Assembly: GCA_026418155.1 (NCBI GenBank)
Contig: JAOABV010000004.1
Coordinates: forward strand, 15,458-64,110
Direction: 5' to 3'
Source of the DNA: a candidate division WOR-3 bacterium
Lineage (GTDB): Bacteria; Hydrothermota; Tepidihabitantia; Tepidihabitantales; CAIPLT01
DNA: 48,653 bases
The notes below the pieces were generated by a model, which made no database searches, was not told where the DNA came from, and was given only the letters and a program-made list of their open reading frames with translations. Below, piece by piece: positions 34,964 through 44,200 of this stretch (position 1 is its first letter; every line of letters starts with the position of its first letter). The translations under genes and the position numbers were made by a program.

Positions 34964-35437
34964 TTACTTCTTAGTGGGAATTTTCTCCATTAGGTCGGCC
35001 ATTTCAATGGCAGAAAGAGCCGCATTGTATCCTTTATTACCGGCTTTAGTTCCAGACCGCTCTATTGCTTGTTCAATGGTATCAGCAGTAATAATACCAA
35101 AAGTTACTGGTATCATCGTCTCGTAATTGATTTTAGCAATCCCTTTCGATACTTCGGATGCGATGTATTCCGCGTGAGGGGTATCTCCGCGGATAATCGC
35201 ACCTAACGCAATAATTGCCGAATATCGATTAGTATGTGCCAGTGAACGAGCAATGCCGGGAATCTCAAAACAACCTGGTGTCCAGAAAATCTCGACATTT
35301 TCAGCTTGATGTCTTTCTAAGCAATCGAGCGCACCGGACAATAACTCTTTAGTGAGAAATTCATTAAATCGTGAGATAACAATAGCGAAAGATTTTCCCT
35401 TTGCAGTTAAAAATCCCTTAAATTCTTTTTGGGTCAT
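34964..35437 (-). CDS. ribH: 6,7-dimethyl-8-ribityllumazine synthase
   Basis: This enzyme condenses 5-amino-6-ribitylaminouracil with 3,4-dihydroxybutanone 4-phosphate, the penultimate step of riboflavin synthesis. The 157-residue protein has [19 protein letters not shown], then [10 protein letters not shown] and the catalytic [14 protein letters not shown] with His88. The canonical PGAFEIP motif is here [14 protein letters not shown] precedes the ATG, so the start is secure. It follows ribBA by 87 bases, giving ribBA-ribH-nusB; ribD and ribE are elsewhere. Confidence 0.95.
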   Translation of the reverse strand: MTQKEFKGFLTAKGKSFAIVISRFNEFLTKELLSGALDCLERHQAENVEIFWTPGCFEIPGIARSLAHTNRYSAIIALGAIIRGDTPHAEYIASEVSKGIAKINYETMIPVTFGIITADTIEQAIERSGTKAGNKGYNAALSAIEMADLMEKIPTKK

Positions 35438-35524
35438 TATTCACCTCCGACTTTTTTTATTAAATTTTGGTTTGAGGGCATAATTCTCTTCAAATTTTTT
35501 AAGTAATAAGTAAAATAAATTTAG

Positions 35525-36787
35525 TTATTTCAATGCTTTTTCAATTGGACCTAACAGATGTCCTAATCGATCCCTTTTAGTTGTGAGATATTTAATGTTC
35601 TTTTTAGTTGGTTTAACGATAATTGGAATTCTTTCAACGACTTTCAGTCCAAATCCTTCTAAGCCAATAATTTTTCTCGGGTTATTGGTTAGAAGCCGAA
35701 TTCGTGAAAGTCCTAAATCGGCTAAAATTTGTGCGCCAATGCCATAATCTCTCAAATCTGGTTGGTATCCCAAAGCGATTGCGGAATCGACTGTATCTAA
35801 ACCTTTATCTTGGAGCGCATAAGACTTTAACTTGCCAAGCAGTCCAATACCTCGCCCCTCTTGTCTCATATATACTAAAACTCCTTCTTTTTCTTGGCAG
35901 ATTTTTTGTAAAGCAGTTTTTAGCTGAGTGCCACAATCACAGCGTAAAGAATGGAACACATCACCGGTTAAACATTGCGAATGGACCCGGACTAAAACAT
36001 TATCCTTTCCTCGAACTTCACCTTTTACTAATGCTAAATGGAGATAACCTTCTGTCTTATCCTCGTAAACATATAAATTAAATTCTCCGAATGGAGTTGG
36101 TAGTTTAGTTTCAACAATTTTATTTACTAACTTTTCTGTCTTTCTTCGATATTCGATAAGGTCTCGAATCGTAACGATTTTCATTTTGAACTTTTGAGCC
36201 ATTTTGATTAAAGCAGGGATTTTTGCCATTTTACCGTTTACATCCATAATTTCACATAAGACACCTGCAGGAAAGAGATTTGCCAGTCGTGCCAAATCAA
36301 CTGCGGCTTCAGTATGTCCAGCTCTTTGCAACACACCGCCAGGAGCTGCTCTTAAGGTAAAGATATGGCCTGGTCGGGCTAAATCACTGGGTTTAGTTTT
36401 GGGGTCAATGAGCACTTTAATGGTTAAGGCGCGGTCATATGCGGAACTCCCAGTTGTTGTGCCTTTAATTGCATCAACAGGAATGGCAAACGGTGTGCCC
36501 AATTTTGCAGTGTTTTCTGTGACAATCGGTGGCAGTTTTAGTCGGTCAAAAAGGTCGGGCGTTCCCGCAAAACATATCAAACCACGGCCATATTGTGCCA
36601 TAAAATTTATCTTTTGCGGAGTTATATATTGAGCCGCACAAACGAAATCACCTTCGTTTTCCCGGTCTTTATCATCTACCACAATAATCATTTTACCTCG
36701 TCTTATCAATTTTATTGCTTCAGGAACTGTGGCAAAAACTTGTTTAAATTCTGAAGTTATAGTTTTACGCTTAGAGATGTTTTTCAT
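35525..36787 (-). CDS. ribBA: Bifunctional DHBP synthase / GTP cyclohydrolase II
   Basis: The 420-residue fusion catalyses two entry steps of riboflavin synthesis. The N-terminal half (about 20-215) is 3,4-dihydroxybutanone 4-phosphate synthase, with DDKDRENEGDFVCAA and RAGHTEAAVDL (His158). The C-terminal half is GTP cyclohydrolase II, with zinc cysteines 272, 283 and 285 (CLTGDVFHSLRCDCG) and RQEGRGIGL. All key residues are present in both halves. No FMN riboswitch was recognised upstream; the gene lies 82 bases after the rfbB-like gene. Confidence 0.97.
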   Translation of the reverse strand: MKNISKRKTITSEFKQVFATVPEAIKLIRRGKMIIVVDDKDRENEGDFVCAAQYITPQKINFMAQYGRGLICFAGTPDLFDRLKLPPIVTENTAKLGTPFAIPVDAIKGTTTGSSAYDRALTIKVLIDPKTKPSDLARPGHIFTLRAAPGGVLQRAGHTEAAVDLARLANLFPAGVLCEIMDVNGKMAKIPALIKMAQKFKMKIVTIRDLIEYRRKTEKLVNKIVETKLPTPFGEFNLYVYEDKTEGYLHLALVKGEVRGKDNVLVRVHSQCLTGDVFHSLRCDCGTQLKTALQKICQEKEGVLVYMRQEGRGIGLLGKLKSYALQDKGLDTVDSAIALGYQPDLRDYGIGAQILADLGLSRIRLLTNNPRKIIGLEGFGLKVVERIPIIVKPTKKNIKYLTTKRDRLGHLLGPIEKALK

Positions 36788-36869
36788 GTAATGGCTTTAG
36801 GCTGTTTTTAGTTTTAGTTTCGGGCACTGAATTGTTTCTCATATAATAGTTTTTGGCTGTTCTGTAGTT

Positions 36870-37901
36870 TTAATGTTGTGTTTTGAGTTGTTGTTCATAC
36901 CACTGCTGATAAAATCTTTGGTATTCTTTGCGTTTTTTTATTTTCTGCCACCACCATATATTCTTTTCATACCACTTAATTGTCTTCAGAATACCAGCAG
37001 TAAATTCAGTTTTTGGTTCCCACTTGAGTATTTCTTTAGATTTTTTTGTGCTGGAAATTAGGCGTTCGACATGCCCGGGACGGTCCGCAATCATTTTAAT
37101 AAAGGATTTCGGTTTATTAAAATAATTCAGAATAATATCAGCAATTTGTAACACATTATATTCTTTACCTGAACCAATATTAAAGACCTCGCCTTTAATT
37201 TTATTGACATCAATTTCTAAAATTCTTTTTAGTGCCTGAGCACAGTCTTTAACATAAATCCAATCGCGGGTATTTTTTCCGGTACCATAAACAAAAAGTG
37301 GTTTATTTTCGATGGCGTTGGTAATAAAAAACGGCAATAATTTTTCGGGGTATTGGTTTGGTCCGTAATTGTTGAATGGTCGGACAATAACGATGGGCAA
37401 TTTATATGTTTGGAAAAAAGCATAAGCCATACGGTCGGCACTGGCTTTAGTTGCTGCATAAGGACTTTGCGGCGCGATAGGATGGTTCTCAGTCATTGGT
37501 ATACTTTGGGCACTTCCGTAAACTTCGCTGGTTGAAATTTGGATAAAGCGCTCGCGAGGATTTTTGCGAAATTCATCTAAAAGGACAAAGGCACCAATAA
37601 AATCAGTTTTAACAAAAGGTGTAATATCGACAATTGAACGGTCAATATGAGTTTCTGCCGCAAAGTTTATTATTACATCAACACGCTTAATCAATTTTGA
37701 GACCAGAGTTCTATTGACAATGTCACCTTTAATAAATTCAAAGCGCGGACTATTCATTATTTCTTCTGAGAAATTATCGAGATTTCCGGCATAAGTGAGT
37801 TTATCAAGAACTATAACTTGATAATCTTTATCTTTTAGTAGTTCTTTAGTAAAATTAGAACCAATAAAACCTGCACCACCGGTTACTAAAACTTTTGTCA
37901 T
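36870..37901 (-). CDS. RfbB-like NDP-sugar 4,6-dehydratase (SDR)
   Basis: This 343-residue extended SDR has the NAD motif GGAGFIGSNF (8-17), the active-site pair Tyr148/Lys152 (SPYAATKASADRM), and RPFNNYGPNQYPEKL and YGTGKNTRDWIYV as in dTDP-glucose 4,6-dehydratases. The catalytic triad, however, reads Thr124-Ser125-Glu126 (STSEVYGS), where RmlB has Thr-Asp-Glu. TSE occurs in GDP-mannose 4,6-dehydratases, LegB-type enzymes and UDP-glucuronate decarboxylases, so the substrate is open. The neighbour upstream is an RmlC-like epimerase; no rmlA or rmlD is present. It probably makes a deoxysugar for surface glycans. Confidence 0.85.
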   Translation of the reverse strand: MTKVLVTGGAGFIGSNFTKELLKDKDYQVIVLDKLTYAGNLDNFSEEIMNSPRFEFIKGDIVNRTLVSKLIKRVDVIINFAAETHIDRSIVDITPFVKTDFIGAFVLLDEFRKNPRERFIQISTSEVYGSAQSIPMTENHPIAPQSPYAATKASADRMAYAFFQTYKLPIVIVRPFNNYGPNQYPEKLLPFFITNAIENKPLFVYGTGKNTRDWIYVKDCAQALKRILEIDVNKIKGEVFNIGSGKEYNVLQIADIILNYFNKPKSFIKMIADRPGHVERLISSTKKSKEILKWEPKTEFTAGILKTIKWYEKNIWWWQKIKKRKEYQRFYQQWYEQQLKTQH

Positions 37902-37972
37902 TGCTGGTATTTTAAGAGACTAAAAATGTGAATTTATTCAAGTTCCAATTAGATAGTTTTATCCAATTGTCG

Positions 37973-38428
37973 CTATCCATGCTTTAGGTCCCATTTATAA
38001 GGTATTTGAGGGTCAAATGGGTCGATTCGATATTCATCCGGTTGTTGGTAATTATAGGTTTCAGTCGGACAATTTATAAGATAGGCTGGTTCGATTCCGA
38101 TGCCTTTCATACCATGCACAACCAAAGGAGGAATGACAACCAAACAAGGATTATGTTCACCTAAGAAAAATTCATTTATCTCTTTATAGGTTGTCGAATT
38201 CGGACGCTGGTCATATAGCACAACTTTTGCCATTCCTTTAATAACCGCAAAATGGTCAGTTTGGATTTTATGGTAATGCCAGGCTTTAATTACATTGGGA
38301 TACACCATTGAAAGATAAACTTGACCAAATTTCTGAAAGAAACTGTCATCAGCACGAAGAATTTCCATAACTAAACCTCGTTCGTCAGGAATAACTCGGA
38401 GTTTTTTAATTTCTACGCCTTGAATCAT
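37973..38428 (-). CDS. RmlC-like cupin, dTDP-4-dehydrorhamnose 3,5-epimerase family
   Basis: This 151-residue cupin resembles RmlC: DERGLVMEILRADDSFF, then VIKAWHYHKIQTDHFAVIKG and VIPPLVVHGMKGIG, ending with NCPTETYNYQQPDEYRIDPF. It is shorter than classical RmlC (about 180) and has AWHYHK where RmlC has GLHYQ, so it may be a single 3- or 5-epimerase or a related sugar isomerase. It precedes the rfbB-like gene by 71 bases in the same direction. A TTGACT-N16-TAAACT promoter ends eight bases before the ATG, and no ribosome-binding site is seen. Confidence 0.75.
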   Translation of the reverse strand: MIQGVEIKKLRVIPDERGLVMEILRADDSFFQKFGQVYLSMVYPNVIKAWHYHKIQTDHFAVIKGMAKVVLYDQRPNSTTYKEINEFFLGEHNPCLVVIPPLVVHGMKGIGIEPAYLINCPTETYNYQQPDEYRIDPFDPQIPYKWDLKHG

Positions 38429-38436
38429 TAATATGT

Positions 38437-38464
38437 AGTTTAATAATTAATCTTAAAAAGTCAA
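38437..38464 (-). promoter_or_regulatory. Promoter of the rmlC-like gene, leaderless arrangement
   Basis: On the minus strand TTGACT (38464-38459), a 16-base spacer and TAAACT (38442-38437) end eight bases before the ATG at 38428. No Shine-Dalgarno sequence is present. Confidence 0.6.
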
Positions 38465-38885
38465 CAATAATTATAAAAGAACTCGGGAAAAATCACAAAG
38501 ATACAAAAACATCCCCAAAACATCTAATTTTAAGTTATGCTATTTCGTTCCTACATATTTTTAGTAGGTTTTTTATCTATTTCATACCTTCGTTTACATC
38601 CATTGTATTCTTAGAAACTTGATATAGGATAGACTTGTTTATGCTTCGCTTTGCATTTCGTGATTAAAAGATTTCTTCAGAAAGTCTCATATCGGTAGTT
38701 AAAATAATTTTTTGTAAATTTAGGAGTAATAAGTCAAAATCAAAGAGATACCCCTAAATAGTGAATAATTTTAATAATAAGAAAGAGAAAACACACCTAT
38801 GAAGCAATATAATTCACATCAAGTAAAATATAATGTTCATAGTTAATCATAATTTTTATTTTTAGTTGATAATCAATGATTGTTT

Positions 38886-38925
38886 AAAGCCAAGAACGAG
38901 ACAATAAAGCCAAGAACGAGACAAT
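38886..38925. repeat. Perfect 2 x 20-bp tandem duplication
   Basis: AAAGCCAAGAACGAGACAAT occurs twice back to back without a mismatch in non-coding DNA. The identity suggests a recent duplication, unlike the other decayed repeats in the window. Confidence 0.95.
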
Positions 38926-39536
38926 GACGAGTTATGTAATGCAGGGAAGAAACCGATTTTCTGTCACCTTTTAAGTGTCGAGGTTAACTCTAATGAAACA
39001 GAATTGGTCTTATTAATAGTAAGGCATTGAAAAGTTGTGTCAAAAAATATCATGAGGTTTAGATAAGAATATAAAAGAAACTTTTGAATTTCTTTAGGGA
39101 AGATGCTGATTTACAGAAGAGATTACAGACGACGAATGTGGATTTCGTGATTTACGGATGCACTAAAACTAATGGGCAGTTTGAGGTATAATCGAATTTT
39201 GTAAGAAATTGGAGATACGGTACTTTATGAGTATAATAAAATGGTGGCACCGGTCCGACAAGCAGGCTTCAGACGAAAAGGAACATACAATGATGTGTAT
39301 TATGTACGTTGTAACCAGATAGTGCATGTGATTTGAGAGATTGTCAATATTGCGGGATTCTGATAAACTAAAGATAAGCATATTCTTTACAGGATATGGT
39401 CAATGTTTGTGGAATTTCTTGTAAGCCAAAGGTAAGCATACTCTTGGCTTCTGTTTTTAATGATTTAACAAATATCACAAGCATTAGGTGAATAATACTT
39501 ACCTGCTTACTTGATTATGTGCTTGCTTACTTACCC

Positions 39537-39566
39537 TTGACAACAGGTCATTTCTTTATATTGTAT
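39537..39566 (+). promoter_or_regulatory. Promoter of mscS, probably leaderless
   Basis: A perfect TTGACA (39537-39542) is followed by overlapping -10 candidates TATTGT (39559-39564, spacing 16) and TTGTAT (39561-39566, spacing 18). The ATG is at 39571, only 4-6 bases later, with no ribosome-binding site. Confidence 0.5.
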
Positions 39567-39570
39567 TGTT

Positions 39571-40407
39571 ATGCTGTGGCAAAAATTTTGGAACGAAATT
39601 TATAGCCGGTTTGTGAGTCCGGAACGAATCGCACATTTTTTAGTTAAAATACTCACAATCTTGTTGATAGTTGCATTAGGCATTATTATCTATCGAATAG
39701 TGACCTGGATTTTATCTCGGGTATTAAAAAAGCATCAAGAACCAAAAGCATTAACGATAATTCCTTTAACCAATAGTATTCTAAAATATCTTACTTTCTT
39801 TATTGTTTTAATTGCAGTTCTGCGTGAATTGGGCGTTAATTATGGTGCAATTTTAGCGGGAGCCGGCGTTGTTGGTTTAGCAGTCGGATTTGGCGCACAA
39901 ACTTTAATTAGAGATATCATCTCAGGGTTCTTTCTTTTGTTTGAAAACTTAATAAGCGTCGGCGACGTCATTGAAGTTGGACAAGAGAGCGGAGTTGTCG
40001 AACGCATCGGCCTTAGAACTACTCAATTTCGCGATTACTCAGGTGTTTTAAGAACAATCCCTAATGGCGAGTTAACTCGTTTTGGTAATTACAATCGAGA
40101 TTTTATGCGGGTGTTAATAACCGTTGATTTTGATTATGATTCTGATATCAGAAAAGGAATGGCAGTTGCTGATAAAGTAGCAAAAGAGTGGGCAAAGAAT
40201 AATCCCGAAATTGTTTTAGAAGAACCCGAAGTGCAAGGCATTTTAGGTTTTTCTCCTTCAGGGATGACGATTAGAGTTGTGGCTAAAGTTAAACCACAAA
40301 CTCAATGGGATGCAGAAAGAGACTTGCGCCGACTTTTGAAATTATCTTTTGATGAGCACGGTATCAAAATACCTGCAGAACGCCGAATGATTTATCTCCA
40401 AAAATAA
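39571..40407 (+). CDS. mscS: MscS-family mechanosensitive ion channel
   Basis: This 278-residue small-conductance channel is opened by membrane tension and relieves osmotic downshock. It has three membrane helices. The pore helix TM3 reads AGAGVVGLAVGFGAQTLIRD, with the Ala/Gly packing typical of MscS. The signature FENLISVGDVIEV and the cytosolic beta and alpha/beta domains follow (IPNGELTRFGNYNRD). Length is like E. coli MscS (286). It is a single gene between two gene-free tracts. Confidence 0.95.
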   Translation: MLWQKFWNEIYSRFVSPERIAHFLVKILTILLIVALGIIIYRIVTWILSRVLKKHQEPKALTIIPLTNSILKYLTFFIVLIAVLRELGVNYGAILAGAGVVGLAVGFGAQTLIRDIISGFFLLFENLISVGDVIEVGQESGVVERIGLRTTQFRDYSGVLRTIPNGELTRFGNYNRDFMRVLITVDFDYDSDIRKGMAVADKVAKEWAKNNPEIVLEEPEVQGILGFSPSGMTIRVVAKVKPQTQWDAERDLRRLLKLSFDEHGIKIPAERRMIYLQK

Positions 40408-40639
40408 ATATAATATGTAACCATAACGAATTTACAAAAAACAAAGGTTTACAAATTAGATTAATCATTTCATCGGTCAGTATTTTAGAAATGTCTATCA
40501 TTTCAGTCTTATTACAGGTCGGGCCTGTTTGGTAAAAACTCAACAGAGATAAGACCAAGAAATACTAAAAAGAAGTAAGAATGATAAGAGTTGAACGCAG
40601 AGTAGGAGATATGACTTGTTCGATATACCTCAAGAATGA

Positions 40640-40925
40640 GATTGGATGTTTTCTTAGAATTACTTTCTGATTTAATTTCAAATTTTCGGTCATACTTTGT
40701 TTTACGCCATTTCATAAACAACCTGTTAAATAAGTAAAGATATTTTTTATGATAGATTGTTAAACTGGTAGTCTTTTGCATATAAAAATGAATAGTTTAA
40801 GATATTTTGATAGAGAACCGATGTTAACCCGTATGCAACCTACTATACGGTTTACAGGTTAAATTGATATTTGCAAAATGCTCGTAGACGAATAGGTCCG
40901 GGCTAGCCCTACCCTAGCCCCTTAT
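40640..40925 (+). repeat. Degenerate dispersed element, copy B
   Basis: This aligns with 4440-4735. The best block is 40710-40750 (TTAAATAAGTAAAGATAT), and the shared right end is a C-rich patch GGGCTAGCCCTACCCTAGCCC, which can also fold as GGGCTAG/CTAGCCC. A further hairpin CCGTAT/ATACGG lies at 40829-40850. Limits are approximate. Confidence 0.6.
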
Positions 40926-40958
40926 ACCGCGCTTTTCAAAAAATAATACTATAATAGC

Positions 40959-41058
40959 GTCAAGAATTTTGTGTAAAATTCTTTTTTTCTTCCATTAGGT
41001 GTATTCTTTTTTCTTCTTACTTATTTATTAAAATTGTCCATCAGAAGAGGATACACCT
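40959..41058. repeat. TIR-like motif and long-loop inverted repeat
   Basis: GTCAAGAATTTTGTGTAAAA (40959-40978) with a following T-rich run matches GTCAAGTCCTTGGTGTAAAT at 17188 in sequence and spacing. AGGTGTAT (40997-41004) is the perfect complement of ATACACCT (41051-41058), which begins the 59-bp repeat. The arrangement resembles the eroded ends of an insertion sequence; mutator/IS256-type ends are one possibility from memory. Confidence 0.45.
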
Positions 41059-41107
41059 TTATTTTTAACATCTCAAGTCTAAATTTACACCAAATATTAT
41101 ACACTAC
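41050..41107 (+). repeat. 59-bp dispersed repeat, copy 2
   Basis: This is nearly identical to 25195-25253 (three substitutions, one gap). It lies 25 bases upstream of the promoter of the C25 peptidase gene. Confidence 0.85.
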
Positions 41108-41132
41108 ATTTCTTTACCTCATCAAAGCAGTA

Positions 41133-41160
41133 TTGACTTTAAATATCAAAGAAGTATAAT
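41133..41160 (+). promoter_or_regulatory. Promoter of the C25 peptidase gene
   Basis: TTGACT (41133-41138), 16 bases and a perfect TATAAT (41155-41160) give a leader of about 57 bases, ending in GAGAGGAG seven bases before the ATG. In contrast to adk and others, this promoter produces a normal leadered mRNA. Confidence 0.85.
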
Positions 41161-41224
41161 TTTTAGTAATAATCAAACTTTCTTCTTTTATGATGTTAAT
41201 AAAATTTTACTGAGAGGAGTTTTT

Positions 41225-44200
41225 ATGAAAAAATCTTTTTATTTTTTATTAGCGGGATTATTTATTTCCAGTACTCAAGCAGGAACCATCACGAAAACAT
41301 TTAATTTCTATGAATCGGATTTATCTTTTTTTCGTTATGAAAATTATCTTATTCCCAAACTGATTGATAGAAATTATAAATTACCCACAACTTGTGAATA
41401 TACTAATGAAGTTGGTAATCCTTATTTGCCAATTGGTCTTTATACAGTTTTAGTGCCCGCAAATTCTAAAGTTACTTCAGTTTCCATAGTAAATAGTGAA
41501 AGGATTGAGATTGCGGGTGAATTTGATATTTTGCCAACACCTCAACCCCAACCATTCTCTTTAAGTACGGGCAAACCGATTATTATTCCTAATGATGATG
41601 TCTATTCTAATTCCCAGCCCTATCCCGCAAAACTAATTGATTTTGGTAATACGGGTGATAAGAGTGGGTTTCGGCTATGCCCAATTGTAATATATCCGCT
41701 TCAATATTTTCCGGCCGAAAAACGATTATTGCTCTATAAAAAGATTACGATACAAATTAATTACCAAGAACATTTCACTGAGCCGACTTTTTTAACGCCA
41801 AAACAAAAAACTATCTTTGAAAAAGAAATTAAAAGTATCGTAATCAATCCTGAAGATATTAACCGTTTTGCGCCAACCGTAACCCGAAAACTCCGTGAGT
41901 GTGAGTATTTAGTTATTACAACTGAGACTTTAAGTTCTTCACTCCAACCATTAGTTAATTGGCGCACCAAACAAGGTTTCAAGGCAGAAATCACAACCGT
42001 CAGTCATCTGACCGCAAGTTATCCAGGTCGAGATGTTCCGGAAAAAATTCGGAATGGGATTATTGATTACTATCGTAACCGGGGATTAATCTTTGTCGTA
42101 TTAGCCGGTGATAGTCAATTAGTACAGCCACGATTAGCACGAGTTGTTGCCAGTTCTTATACAGGTAATATTCCAAGTGACTTATATTTTTCGGATTTGA
42201 ATGGTTCTTGGGATGGTAATCGCAATAATATTTTTGGCGAAGTGCCCGGTGATTCGATTGATATGTATCCTGATGTCTATGTTGGTCGAGCATCAATTGA
42301 TAATGTTACTGAAGGTAATACATTTGTTAATAAGGTTTTGACTTATGAAAAGAATCCAGTCACTGACTATCTTAAAAAAGTTCTGTTGCCATCAGTGCCT
42401 CTTTTTACCAACTATCATGGTCGAATTGTAAATGATACGATTGCTACAATTACACCAGTAGGTTGGTTTGATGCGAATATGATTGACCCAAGTGGCACAA
42501 CACCAATGCGCGATTCTATTAATAATGGTTTCCATTTTTGCCATATTTCTGCGCATGGCAGTGAAACTGGGGTCGGTTATCAAAATGGTTCTTTGATTTA
42601 TAATAATTCCGCTGCATCATCGCAGACTAATGGGAATCGTTTGGTAATTGTAAATTCTATTGCTTGCAATGCCGGCGATTTTGGGTATGGACCGTCTGAT
42701 TGTTTAGCCGAGATAATTGCGAATAATCCTAATGGTGGCGGTGTTGCAGTAATTATGAATTCAAGATATGGTTGGGGCAGTCCGCCTAATTTCGGCCCTT
42801 CGGAAAGAATGGACATTAAGTTTTACGATTTCCTCTTTAATGCAGATTCATTTCTAATTGGCATTGCCCATACCCGAAGCAAATCAATTTTTACAAGTTA
42901 CGGTTTATCTGATGCGGTTTGGCGTTGGTGTATTTATGCACTCAATCTATTTGGTGACCCAGCAATGCCAATGTGGACTGAAGTGCCACAAAATATGATT
43001 TGCCAATTTCCACAAGTTGTTCCACTCGGTCCTTCTAATTTCTCAGTGCAAGTAAATAATACCAGTGGTATGCCAGTTAGCAGGGCTTTAGTTTCGTTAC
43101 AAAAGGGCAATGAGATTTATGTTCAAAGTTATACTAATAATTCAGGTTTTGCGCAAATTCCGATCACGCCCTTAACCCCAGGTAGGCTCTATCTAACTAT
43201 TACTGCTCATAATTGTTATCCATTTGAAGATAGTATTTTAGTCCAGTCAAGTGGAGCGTATGTTTCATATCTCCGTTCCATAATCAATGATAGTATTGGT
43301 GGTAATGGTGATGGCATTCCTAATCCTGGTGAAATGATTAATTTGAGAACCTGGGTTAAAAACTGGGGTAATATTTTAGCCTCTAATGTTATAGGAAAAC
43401 TTCGGACTAACAGCACATCAGCAACTATTCAAGATTCAGTTAAAACCTTTGGCAATATACCGGCAAATGATTCAGCATTTACTGGAATTAATGGATATAT
43501 ATTTACAATTGCGCCGAGTTGCACTAATGCGCAACAAGTACCTTTTCGGCTTTATTGTCAGGATGCCTTAGATTCTATTTGGATTTCTTATATTAATCTC
43601 AGAATCGGCACACCTGTTTTAACAATTAAGGATAAAATTATCAATGACCAGACCACTGGTAATAATAATGCTCGGCTTGACCCAGGAGAGACCGCAAATT
43701 TACTATTGATTTTACGCAATCAGGGATTGGGCAATGGTTATAATGTTCAAGCAACTTTGCGTTCAATGGATTCCAGATTGGTTGTGTTAGATTCTTTTGG
43801 TGAATTTGGCACAATCTATCATGAAACTACTGGCGTGAATGTAACTAATCCGTTTACGATTTATGCTTCTTTTACGATTTCGCCAGGAACGCTAATACCG
43901 TGTTCGCTCAAGATAATGGCTGACAATAATTATCAAAGAACCGTTGGATTTAATATCGTGGTTGGAGAGTTTCGACCTGTTGACCCAATTCCTGATGGAC
44001 CAAGAATACCGCCACTTTATTGGGCTTATGATAATACCGATTCCCTTTATAGCGAACGACCGATTTATAACTGGATTGAAATTAAAAATATTGGCACACG
44101 GCTACTTTTTGACCATAATGACCAGGTAAGAATAGTTGAACTTCCTAACACTTTTGGAACAATAAAGTTTTACGGACAGCGTTATAATGCGATTAGCGTG

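Larger units (their letters stand above)
38429..39570. other. 1.1-kb gene-free tract upstream of mscS and the rmlC-like gene
   Basis: No convincing gene is seen; the only ORF above 60 codons (minus strand, 39169-39381) has no start signal or protein-like pattern. It contains the rmlC-like promoter at its left end, a perfect 2 x 20-bp tandem duplication at 38886-38925, a near-duplicate pair AAAGATAAGCATATTCTT (39370) and AAAGGTAAGCATACTCTT (39427), and the mscS promoter at its right end. It may hold remnants of lost genes, but none can be identified. Confidence 0.6.
40408..41224. other. Gene-poor tract with repeat elements upstream of the C25 peptidase
   Basis: This holds copy B of the dispersed element (about 40640-40925), a TIR-like motif (40959), copy 2 of the 59-bp repeat (41050-41107) and the C25 peptidase promoter (41133-41160). 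An 89-codon minus-strand ORF (40512-40781, MQKTTSLTIYHKKYLYLF...) overlaps the element. A part of its translation (KKYLYLFNR) is echoed in copy A (KRYLFLFNK) with stop codons, so it may be a relic gene; I do not call it a gene. Confidence 0.65.

Noticed and set aside
36788-36869. FMN riboswitch upstream of ribBA
   Set aside because: The 82-base spacer is too short and lacks the conserved RFN-element boxes.
39169-39381. 70-codon minus-strand ORF
   Set aside because: Low-complexity AT-rich translation with no start signal and no protein-like pattern.
40512-40781. 89-codon minus-strand ORF as a real gene
   Set aside because: It lies in a degenerate repeat whose other copy has stops in the same frame, and no ribosome-binding site is visible. 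It is kept only as a possible relic.
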